NCBI GenBank assembly: GCA_020634935.1
Contig: JACKAT010000027.1
Coordinates: 1 to 64,000 of the forward strand
Source of the DNA: Anaerolineales bacterium
GTDB lineage: Bacteria; Chloroflexota; Anaerolineae; 4572-78; J111
Direction: 5' to 3'
DNA length: 64,000 nucleotides
Part shown: one piece after another, positions 16,216-23,996 of the stretch
How the letters are laid out: each line of letters begins with the position of its first letter
Numbering within the stretch: position 1 is the stretch's first letter
The notes under the pieces: generated by a model
Seen by the model: the letters and a program-made list of their open reading frames with translations, nothing else
Told to the model about the DNA's origin: nothing
Database searches by the model: none
Position numbers and translations under genes: made by a program

Positions 16216-19200
16216 TTAATTATTTTGCACCAGAACGGGCAAATAAATTTTATGGCTGTTGGCCGACAAGTTTAACCCGCCTACGCCGTCGCCTTCAAAC
16301 GCACCGATGTCACAGGCCCCGGCGCGGGGACGAACAACACCGCGCTGGTCAGCCGTAAACGTGGTCCCGCAGCCGTTTGACCCGATAGGAATGGCATTAA
16401 TGGCCGGACTATCCGCCAGGAGGGCGCGGGTGCTGGTACTTCCCCCGTTGTTTTGCAAGGGTCCCAGGACCGGATTGAAACCGGCAATATCGCCAACACC
16501 AGACCCGACACAGGTGTTATCACTGTCGAGGTTGAAGCCGGCGGAGCTAATCCCGCCTGACCCGCCGCAGTTGCCGCCGGTAGGACTGTTGGCGACAATC
16601 GTATTTTGCAGCAGGAGCACACCGTCGATGTCGCTGTACAGGCCGCCGCCGGTCGTAGCGGTATTATTACTGAGGGTAGCAAATATCAGGCTGCTGCTGC
16701 CCGTATTGATATTGGCGATACCGCCGCCCAAACCAGCGCCGTTACCACCAGGTAGAGCGCCTGAGGACCCGCCGTAGATTTGGCCGCCGGTCCCGCCGGT
16801 GGCCTGGTTGCCGGACAACGTACTGTTGGTAATGGTTAAACCCGAGCCGCTTGAGTTGAAGATCGCCCCACCGTAGCCGCTGCCGCCGTCACCCCCGGCC
16901 GAACTACCATTGGCCGGCGTCCCGCCGCCCCTGCCGCCCGTCGCTTGATTGTCTGACAGGGTGCTGGCCGCGATTTGGATCGTCCCGGCCAGGTTGAAAA
17001 TCGCCCCGCCCAGGCCGGCTCCGCCGCCGCCGCCGCCGCCGCCGATCCCGGCCTGCACCACGCGATGGGAGCCGCCGTTACCGGCGCCAAAGCCGCCTTG
17101 CCCGCCGGGCAGCAGGGTTGAGGTGGAATTACTGGCCGCCCCGCCGCCGCCGCCGCCAAAGCCGCCGTTACCGCCGCGCCCGCCAAAACTCCCGCCGCCG
17201 CCGCCGCCGCCGCCATAACTGCCGTTACTGCCGTTGACGATGCCGGCGGAAGCCCCGTTGCCGCCCGCGCCGCCGGCCCCGCCGCCGCCGCCGCCGCCGC
17301 CGCCGCTGCCGGGACCGCCATTATTGCCATTACCGCCAATCGCTTGATTGGCGGATAACGTACTGGCGGCGATCGTGACGTTGCCGCCGTCATTATAAAT
17401 CGCTCCACCCAGGCCGGCCCCGCCGCCGCCGCCGCCGCTGCCGAAGCTGGCATTTGCCCCGCCGTTGCCGCCCTGGGCTTTATTCGCATTGAACACTACG
17501 CCGGTTATGGATAGTTGGCCTTGGCTGTAGATGCCGCCGCCCAAGCTGCTGTACTGGCCGGCCAGGCCGCCAATCAACGGCGGTGATGTTGGCGCACCGC
17601 TGCCGTTCGCGCCGCTCGATAGATTATTGGCAATCGTGTCGCCAGTCAAGACAATGGTTCCGGAATTCCAAATACCGCCGCCCGGCCCATTGGCTACATT
17701 GTTAGTGATGGTATTGACGCTAAATTGTAAGGTGCTGGCGCTGGCGTTATAAATGCCGCCGCCTTCGCCGCCGCTGAAGGAAAAAAGAGCCTGGTTGCTG
17801 TCGATGGTGGTTCCGGTTAAGCTCAAATTTCCAAAGTTGGCGATGCCCCCACCGCTGCCACCCTGAGCAATATTACCGCTAATGGTGCTGCTGCTGGCGG
17901 TCAGCGATCCATTATTTGTAATGCCGGCTCCGCCCAAGCCGGGCGAGCCTCCTTGTGAACCATTATTACGAACGGTGCTGGCCGTCAGGGTAAGCGTCCC
18001 GTCGTTGGCGATGCCGCCGCCGGTTACATAAGCTGTATTGCTATCAACCTGGCTGTTATTGGCCAGCGTCGCCGTGCCGGTGGATAAATTATAGATACCG
18101 CCGCCGGCTCCGTCTCCGGCCGAGTTGCCAGTGATCAGGCTGTTGATGAGGCTCAGGTTCCCGGCGTTGCTAATGCCGCCGCCGTTGCCAAAGTCCGAGT
18201 TATTGGTTACGGAGCTATCGAATAGTTGCAGTATGGCTCCGGCGGCGTTAAATAGGCCGCCACCGGCCGCCGCCGAACTGTTGGCTATAACACTAGTGCT
18301 GCTGTTGAGCATAACGATGCCGGCGGCATTGAAAATACCGCCGCCTTCGCCGGGGCCAGGTAAGACCGTCCCGGTGGCCTGGTTGCCGGTGATCGTACAG
18401 GCGTTGATGGTCAGGTTGCCGCCGTTGTTGTAAATACCCCCGCCTCGGGGTGTTCCGCTGGAGGTAAAAGCGGTATTGCCGCTGATAGTGCAGTTGGCTA
18501 AGATTAAAATGCTACCGCTATTAAAAATGCCGCCGCCCTGCACAGCTACACCGTTTGTTATCGTTACCCCCGAGATGTTGACCTGCTGACTGCTTTGCAC
18601 GGCAAAGATACGATAATTCCCGCCGCTGGCCCGCTGAATGTTCAAGAGATTAGGGCCAGGCCCGTTGATAAATATTTGAGTTATTAGCGCCGGCAGCGCC
18701 GAAGACAGGCTAATAGTGCCGGTTACACTGAAATTGATCGTCGACTCATCCGGGGCGGCGTTGGCGGCCTGAATAGCTTCGCGGAGACTGCAATGGGTTA
18801 GATCGCACACGCCGTCGTCTGTATCGGTTAAGGTATTAACGGTCAGCGGCGTCGGCGTTGGGGGTGGCGAGGTTGCTGTCGGGCCGACGCGTGGGGTTGG
18901 TGTTGGTTCGGGCGATGACGTCGCCGTGGGCTGTTCAGTGGGCGGCGCTGCTGTTGGGGGCGGCGGAGTTTCTTTCTCACTATTATTATTGTCGTTATTG
19001 TTATTGTCATTGGGGGGCGAGGTCGGCTGCGCCGGGATGACGGTCACGATGGCCGTTGGTTCGATGGTGGGCAAAACGGAGGGTTCGGGGGTAATGGCTG
19101 CGGTTGGTAAGATCGGTGTTTCAACGGTGGGAACCAGCGTTGAAATCGGCGTGGGCTGCTCGGTGCTGACGCCGGTGGCCCCCACCGTTGGGGCGACCAG

Positions 19201-19551
19201 CGTTACGCCGGCAATGGGTGTTGCTGCGCCACGTTCGGCCGGTGTGCTGCTGTTCTCATCATTAGTGCTGCGGGCCGGATGGTTCGGCCCGTTGGGCGAT
19301 GAGTCAGTCGGCAAGTGAAGGGTTGAGGTCGATGAATTCGGCGGGGCGTCACCCGCCGGGAAGGGTGTTGGCGTGAAGGTGGCCAGCGGCGTCACTACAA
19401 TAAAACGTTGAACCAATTCATCTTCCTGGCGTACGGAATTAACACCAATACCTCCGCTTGAGTTTGGCCCGAACGGATTTTGAAAACCAAGTCTACAGGC
19501 TAATGTCGTTAATAGGATTATAATTAAGCTAACCCAGCGTAATCGCGTCAT
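16216..19551 (-). CDS. CSLREA-domain beta-helix surface lipoprotein
   Basis: The 1111-residue exported protein has an N-terminal hydrophobic signal (LIIILLTTLAC) with a possible lipobox cysteine at 19. A long Pro/Thr/Ser linker follows to about residue 235, then the CSLREA motif (254-259, in DLTHCSLREAIQAAN). A very long right-handed beta-helix region has GGGIFNSG- and SGNTA-type rungs. Its central part is extremely Gly-rich (runs such as GGGGGGAGLGGA), encoded by GCC-rich DNA. Near the end, LADSPAINAIP and DQRGVVRPRAGACDIGAFE form the choice-of-anchor Q element. The protein ends in IYLPVLVQNN, a tail type common on exported Chloroflexota proteins. Likely an adhesin or cell-envelope protein. 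It is followed by the receptor-like kinase after 21 bases. Confidence 0.88.
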   Translation of the reverse strand: MTRLRWVSLIIILLTTLACRLGFQNPFGPNSSGGIGVNSVRQEDELVQRFIVVTPLATFTPTPFPAGDAPPNSSTSTLHLPTDSSPNGPNHPARSTNDENSSTPAERGAATPIAGVTLVAPTVGATGVSTEQPTPISTLVPTVETPILPTAAITPEPSVLPTIEPTAIVTVIPAQPTSPPNDNNNNDNNNSEKETPPPPTAAPPTEQPTATSSPEPTPTPRVGPTATSPPPTPTPLTVNTLTDTDDGVCDLTHCSLREAIQAANAAPDESTINFSVTGTISLSSALPALITQIFINGPGPNLLNIQRASGGNYRIFAVQSSQQVNISGVTITNGVAVQGGGIFNSGSILILANCTISGNTAFTSSGTPRGGGIYNNGGNLTINACTITGNQATGTVLPGPGEGGGIFNAAGIVMLNSSTSVIANSSAAAGGGLFNAAGAILQLFDSSVTNNSDFGNGGGISNAGNLSLINSLITGNSAGDGAGGGIYNLSTGTATLANNSQVDSNTAYVTGGGIANDGTLTLTASTVRNNGSQGGSPGLGGAGITNNGSLTASSSTISGNIAQGGSGGGIANFGNLSLTGTTIDSNQALFSFSGGEGGGIYNASASTLQFSVNTITNNVANGPGGGIWNSGTIVLTGDTIANNLSSGANGSGAPTSPPLIGGLAGQYSSLGGGIYSQGQLSITGVVFNANKAQGGNGGANASFGSGGGGGGAGLGGAIYNDGGNVTIAASTLSANQAIGGNGNNGGPGSGGGGGGGGGAGGAGGNGASAGIVNGSNGSYGGGGGGGGSFGGRGGNGGFGGGGGGAASNSTSTLLPGGQGGFGAGNGGSHRVVQAGIGGGGGGGGAGLGGAIFNLAGTIQIAASTLSDNQATGGRGGGTPANGSSAGGDGGSGYGGAIFNSSGSGLTITNSTLSGNQATGGTGGQIYGGSSGALPGGNGAGLGGGIANINTGSSSLIFATLSNNTATTGGGLYSDIDGVLLLQNTIVANSPTGGNCGGSGGISSAGFNLDSDNTCVGSGVGDIAGFNPVLGPLQNNGGSTSTRALLADSPAINAIPIGSNGCGTTFTADQRGVVRPRAGACDIGAFEGDGVGGLNLSANSHKIYLPVLVQNN

Positions 19552-19601
19552 GAATGAGGGTTTTCCCTGAGACCATAGCTGTGGAATGTCGAAACCAGTT
19601 A

Positions 19602-19718
19602 GGAGTTACGCAAGTGGGTATAGAAAATTAGGTGACAACCACTTAAGTTTAAGCCAAATGGATGCGCGTTTTAATCGAGCCGTGAAGCAAAGCCGCCTTT
19701 TGCAGCGCGTAAATCCTA
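19602..19718. mobile_element. Degenerate MITE-like element family A, copy 3
   Basis: The left end GGAGTTACGCAAGTGGG and inner AGGTGACAACCACTTAAG match the family A ends at 7903 and 10919. The right end is only recognisable as GCGCGTAAATCCTATAA. It lies just upstream of the CSLREA gene start on the other strand. Confidence 0.5.
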
Positions 19719-19929
19719 TAAGTTAATGTGAGATCGAAATTAAACTGTCAGATTGAGATGGTTTTTGGCCGTGAGGTAAATAAGTTACCGGTAGTTAGGA
19801 TAAACGAATAAATCAACTTTGTCAAAGGTTAGGATGTTTTACTTTATAAGATCGGGCGGTTAAAATGGGCTTGCCTCCCATCCGGCCCGGTGCTATACTT
19901 TGATTTGAGGCTGCGGGGAATTAATTACC

Positions 19930-20039
19930 AGGACTTACGCAAATGCCCGATTTTGTAGCGTAAATGGCCAATTTGCGCCACGCGTCTGCCCAAAATAGGG
20001 AACAATTTAGCCAATTGTTCTACACTCTGCGTAAGTCCT
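19930..20039. mobile_element. MITE-like element family A, copy 4 (ends only)
   Basis: A 110-bp element with perfect 12-bp terminal inverted repeats, AGGACTTACGCA / TGCGTAAGTCCT, encloses a different interior from copies 1 and 2. It ends 42 bases before the FHA-kinase start codon. The rest of 19552-20081 shows no gene. Confidence 0.7.
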
Positions 20040-20081
20040 GATTACGAACTTGTTTAACTCCGCTAACCTTCAAGACAGAAT

Positions 20082-21320
20082 ATGACAAATCTGTTAGGTG
20101 AAACAATAAGTGAATACCATTTAAAGGAAATGGTAGGCGAAGGCGGGATGGCCACGGTTTACAAGGCCTTTCAACCCAGCTTGAACCGCTGGGTTGCCGT
20201 TAAGGTGATGCACGAGCGCTATAGTGATCTCCTGCCTCGGTTTCAACGTGAAGCCAGAGCAGTGGCGCAGTTACGCCATCGAAATATTTTGGCCATCTAC
20301 GATTATGGTGAAGAAGCAGGTTACGCCTACATTGTTATGGAGTTTGTCGAACAGGGTACTCTCAAAGATCTCCTCACCGGCCAGCCGATGGATTGGGTTA
20401 AAGCCGTGGCCTTAGCCATTGCCATCGGCGATGCCCTGCAATACGCGCACCAGCATGGGGTTGTTCACCGTGATGTTAAGCCCTCCAACATTTTGCTGCC
20501 GTCCGTCGATTGGCCGCTGCTGGCTGATTTTGGCCTGGTCAAAATCAAGAGTTCGGAGGAGCAGTTAACCGACAGCGGTATGATCATTGGGACGCCGGAG
20601 TATATTTCGCCGGAACAAGCTTCCGGTGAGTCGGTTGATCATCGCGCCGACATTTATGCGCTGGGGGTGATTTTATTCGAGATGGTCACCGGCCGCCTCC
20701 CATTCGATTACAAAAACCTGAACCAAATTATGGTGGCCCACATTGCCGAACCGCCGCCCTCGCCCATCGAGTTGAATCCCGCCTGCCCGCCGCCCTTAGA
20801 CGCGGTTATCCTCAAAACTCTGGAAAAAGCGCCTGAGGACCGTTACCCGGATATGCGAGCTATGGTTGATGCGCTAAAAGGGGTGATTGGGTCTTCAACG
20901 CTGCCGAAAGGTAAAATTTTTGGCACGCAAGAGTTATCGCCTTATATTGCCGATTTACCGCTGCCTTACCTGGACCAGCCGGAGCCGATCGTCATTCAAA
21001 TGGCCAAAATTGTCCTTGCCGAACAAAATGTCATTATTGATGTGCCTTCGGACAAGCCCGAGGTTATCATCGGTAGAACGCACGGGGAGATCCGGGTTGA
21101 TATTGATTTGGGGCCGTATGGCGCGGCGTCGGCGGGTGTATCACGCAAACATGCCCGTTTATTACCCCAGGACAATGGCTGGCAGCTTGAGGACCTGGGC
21201 AGCCTTAATGGCACGTATGTCAATGAAATTAAGTTGAAACCGCAAAGCCCGTTGGCTCTAAAAAGCGGCGATGTTATTCGTTGCGGCCACTTACCCTTAA
21301 TTTTTAGAATCACGGTTTAA
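20082..21320 (+). CDS. Ser/Thr protein kinase with C-terminal FHA domain
   Basis: The protein has 412 residues. The kinase domain (about 12-275) has GEGGMATVYKA (19-29), Lys41 in VAVKVM, HRDVKPSNILL (129-139), DFGLVK (149-154), GTPEYISPEQ and ADIYALGVILFEM. A short linker leads to an FHA phosphothreonine-binding domain (about 320-412) with the signature IIGRT, VSRKHARL and LGSLNGTYVN. No membrane segment is visible, so it is a soluble kinase that can dock on phosphothreonine sites, perhaps its own or those of another kinase. The Thr-rich linker of the kinase at 13768-16194 is a conceivable partner (inference). Confidence 0.95.
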   Translation: MTNLLGETISEYHLKEMVGEGGMATVYKAFQPSLNRWVAVKVMHERYSDLLPRFQREARAVAQLRHRNILAIYDYGEEAGYAYIVMEFVEQGTLKDLLTGQPMDWVKAVALAIAIGDALQYAHQHGVVHRDVKPSNILLPSVDWPLLADFGLVKIKSSEEQLTDSGMIIGTPEYISPEQASGESVDHRADIYALGVILFEMVTGRLPFDYKNLNQIMVAHIAEPPPSPIELNPACPPPLDAVILKTLEKAPEDRYPDMRAMVDALKGVIGSSTLPKGKIFGTQELSPYIADLPLPYLDQPEPIVIQMAKIVLAEQNVIIDVPSDKPEVIIGRTHGEIRVDIDLGPYGAASAGVSRKHARLLPQDNGWQLEDLGSLNGTYVNEIKLKPQSPLALKSGDVIRCGHLPLIFRITV

Positions 21321-21451
21321 TTACACATGGATTAATCAGCAAACAGGTGACTGGCACTTTTCTCCGCAATGGCATAGTTGAATGCTCCCGCCCCGTCTCA
21401 ATGGGAGTTACCTGAATACAGACGACCTATCAAATAGAAAAAAGGAATATC

Positions 21452-22006
21452 ATGACTTTCACTTGGGAAAAGTATTTGCAAGAAAAACTTATAGATGAGG
21501 AAACTCTGAGTATCCGTATTAAGGAGTTGGGCCGGCAGATTTCGCAAGATTATCGCCATCGAGATTTGCTGTTGATTTGTATTTTAAAGGGAGGGGTGAT
21601 GTTTCTGACCGACCTGATGCGCCAGATCACTATCCCCCATGAAATTGATTTTTTGGCGGTGTCCAGTTACGGCAAAGGGGTTAGACGCTCGACCGGTGTC
21701 GTCCGTATCGTAAAGGATTTGGATCAGCCGATCGCTGGCCGTGATGTTTTGATTGTCGAGGATATTGTCGACAGTGGACATACCTTACAATATATTACTC
21801 GCAACCTGGCAACCCGAGGGCCGGCCAGCTTAAAAATTTGCACCCTATTAGATAAAGCCGACCGCCGAGAAGTAGATATTGAGGTTGACTATGTTGGCTT
21901 TAACATTCCCGACAAGTTTGTTTTCGGCTTTGGCCTGGATGTTGATCAAAAATTTAGAGAATTACCGTTTATCGGGGTCGTTAAACCCGATGTTGTGATT
22001 GATTAA
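21452..22006 (+). CDS. hpt: Hypoxanthine phosphoribosyltransferase
   Basis: The 184-residue type I phosphoribosyltransferase converts hypoxanthine or guanine plus PRPP to IMP or GMP in purine salvage. The PRPP-binding motif is VLIVEDIVDSGHTL. The flexible-loop SSYG is in DFLAVSSYGKG, and the C-terminal VGFNIPDKFVFGFGLD base-binding stretch is typical. An AAAGGAA ribosome-binding site lies upstream. It stands alone on the + strand between the FHA kinase and the DnaJ-VWA gene. Confidence 0.95.
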   Translation: MTFTWEKYLQEKLIDEETLSIRIKELGRQISQDYRHRDLLLICILKGGVMFLTDLMRQITIPHEIDFLAVSSYGKGVRRSTGVVRIVKDLDQPIAGRDVLIVEDIVDSGHTLQYITRNLATRGPASLKICTLLDKADRREVDIEVDYVGFNIPDKFVFGFGLDVDQKFRELPFIGVVKPDVVID

Positions 22007-22110
22007 GCGCCCCTGGTTAATTATTAATGTAATTGTCATTTGATCTCCATATAAACCAATTTAATCCTAAGATATAATTACCTCACCAACACATTTTGTA
22101 ACTTTCAGAT

Positions 22111-22146
22111 AACAAGCACCTTAGCTCCGATAAAGTGCCTGTTATG
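22111..22146. repeat. Imperfect hairpin upstream of the DnaJ-VWA gene
   Basis: ATAACAAGCACCTT and AAAGTGCCTGTTAT form a 14-bp stem with two mismatches. It lies 38 bases before the ATG and could be a leader structure. No known RNA class was recognised. Confidence 0.35.
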
Positions 22147-22183
22147 TGATCTATTGAACTCAATTAACCCCAGAAACTCTTTT

Positions 22184-23638
22184 ATGCCGACCTACAAAGA
22201 TTATTATGCTATCTTAGGCATTACTCAAACAGCTACTGATAAGGATATTCGGCAGCATTATCGACAGTTGGTCCGCACCTATCATCCTGATGTTAATCCT
22301 GATTCTAACGCGGCTGAGAAATTTACGGAAATTCAAGAGGCTTACGAAACATTAAGTGATCCCCTTAGACGGCGTGAGTACGAGCATTGGCGATCGCATC
22401 AAGGGCTTGACCGCTCATCGGCGCTTAGCCTCCAAGTGATTACCAGCGAAAAATCCCTTCGCCCGCTCGATACGGAACAAGCCTTTTATGTGGTATTGAA
22501 TATCATGCCGACCGCCGATCTGCCCGCCGCTCGACTGCCCATCAATCTGGCTCTAGTGATCGATCGCAGCACCTCGATGCAAGGAAGACGCTTGCAGCAA
22601 GTCAAAGAAGCCATCCGCCACGTCATCGACGCCCTCCAATCGGAAGATTCACTGAGCTTGGTGACCTTTAGTGACCGCGCTCAGGTGTTACTACCCAGTC
22701 GGCGCAATATCGACAAAGCCATGGCCAAATCGATTGTTAGTACGATCCAGCCCAACGGTGGCACCGAAATGTTGACCGGATTAACCGCCGGTTTTGAAGA
22801 AATTAAACGGTATTGGAGCAAAACATCGATCAACCATGTCATCCTTTTAACCGACGGCCGCACGTATGGTGATGAAAGAGGCTGTTTAGAACGTGCACGC
22901 TGGGCCGGAGCTAACCAAATTACGCTAAGCGCTATTGGCATTGGCACGGATTGGAATGAAGATCTGCTCGATGAAATGGCGGCTGTTTCCGGCGGTACGT
23001 CGATTTATATCGACTCGCCGGATAAGATTCAAAATATTTTTGACCAAACCTTACGCAGCTTAGAGTCGGTGGTCGCTCGCCGGTTGAAAATGACGGTTAA
23101 TCCCAGCCCATACGTTCAACTGCATGAGGTCTATCAAATTAAACCTCAAATCAGCCGCTTTGATATTCATACCGCTACAGTAATGTTGGGTGCGTTGAGT
23201 ACTCATCAAGAGAAAAGTGTCTTGCTGGAATTTCGCATTCAGAAGTTGACCTTGGGCCAGCATCGGCTGCTGCGCCTGACCGTTGAAGGCGATATGCCCG
23301 GTCAATCTAACCATCGTCCCTGGGATTGGGTAGAATTGGTGGTTCATCTGCACGATACGGCTGAGGTGGCCGGTATTCCTTCCGCGGTGACTGACGTCTT
23401 AAAAAGTGTGGCCATCTATAAAATGCAGGAAAAAGTCCATTCTGACCTGACGGCCGGTCAGGTTAAAAGAGCCACCCAGCGCCTGGAAATTATCGCCACC
23501 CGGCTGCTCGACCTGGGTGAAGTTGAACTTTCGCGAGCGGCTTTACTGGAAGCCGGTCAACTGGCCCGTACTCAAACCCTCTCGGAAGAAGGTCGCAAAA
23601 AAATACGATACGGCACTCGGGCCTTGTCGTCGAGCTAG
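22184..23638 (+). CDS. DnaJ-domain/von Willebrand factor A fusion protein
   Basis: The 484-residue protein (ATG at 22184; an in-frame TTG at 22154 is less likely) begins with a J domain (DYYAILGITQTATDKDIRQH, then YHPDVNP with the HPD motif). The J domain stimulates Hsp70 ATPase. It is joined to a VWA domain with a MIDAS-type metal site (LVIDRSTSMQG, later GGTEML and LTDGRTYGDE). The remainder is a beta-rich domain plus a helical C-terminus, the usual tail of bacterial VWA proteins. No signal peptide or membrane helix is visible, so the adhesion-type domain is cytoplasmic here. The J-VWA pairing suggests an Hsp70-linked scaffold, but no partner chaperone is nearby. Confidence 0.85.
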   Translation: MPTYKDYYAILGITQTATDKDIRQHYRQLVRTYHPDVNPDSNAAEKFTEIQEAYETLSDPLRRREYEHWRSHQGLDRSSALSLQVITSEKSLRPLDTEQAFYVVLNIMPTADLPAARLPINLALVIDRSTSMQGRRLQQVKEAIRHVIDALQSEDSLSLVTFSDRAQVLLPSRRNIDKAMAKSIVSTIQPNGGTEMLTGLTAGFEEIKRYWSKTSINHVILLTDGRTYGDERGCLERARWAGANQITLSAIGIGTDWNEDLLDEMAAVSGGTSIYIDSPDKIQNIFDQTLRSLESVVARRLKMTVNPSPYVQLHEVYQIKPQISRFDIHTATVMLGALSTHQEKSVLLEFRIQKLTLGQHRLLRLTVEGDMPGQSNHRPWDWVELVVHLHDTAEVAGIPSAVTDVLKSVAIYKMQEKVHSDLTAGQVKRATQRLEIIATRLLDLGEVELSRAALLEAGQLARTQTLSEEGRKKIRYGTRALSSS

Positions 23639-23709
23639 ATGCGGGTGATATTGGCCAAGTGGGCCATTTCGAGGTGTTTTTGGCCCAGACCGCCGTTTGA
23701 CGTCAAGTC

Positions 23710-23857
23710 TCTAAGAAACTGTTTTAAAAGTGGGTGTTTACAGACTTGTTCACAGTTTTACACCGATATTCACAGATTTTTATCTAACTTTTGATCATAT
23801 CTGTGACCATCTGTGGCTATCTGTGGACCCCTAGAGGCTTTTAAAACAGTCTCTAAG
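23710..23857. mobile_element. MITE-like element family B, copy 2 (reverse orientation)
   Basis: The ends read TCTAAGAAACTGTTTTAAAAG and CTTTTAAAACAGTCTCTAAG. Reversed, the interior matches the other copies (GTCCACAGATAG, GATAAAAATC, TGTAAAACTGTG). It lies between convergent genes. Confidence 0.7.
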
Positions 23858-23936
23858 AAGTTATTTCTCCTCATAGGTTCGTCGAAATGATATCAAGGTT
23901 GAGATGGCAACACCTACCATCTGGATCGACCTCACT

Positions 23937-23973
23937 AAAAAAGGCGAATGGATTTTTACCATTCGCCTTTTTT
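23937..23973. terminator. Bidirectional hairpin terminator
   Basis: A perfect 15-bp stem (AAAAAAGGCGAATGG / CCATTCGCCTTTTTT, loop ATTTTTA) has A- and T-tracts on either side. It sits between the convergent DnaJ-VWA and radical SAM genes and can serve both. Confidence 0.9.
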
Positions 23974-23996
23974 AATCCGCTTCTATCGGACGCTGT

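Noticed and set aside
16259..19318. Several plus-strand frames rich in Pro and Ala opposite the CSLREA gene
   Set aside because: They are complements of the Gly-rich and Pro/Thr-rich codons of the real minus-strand gene.
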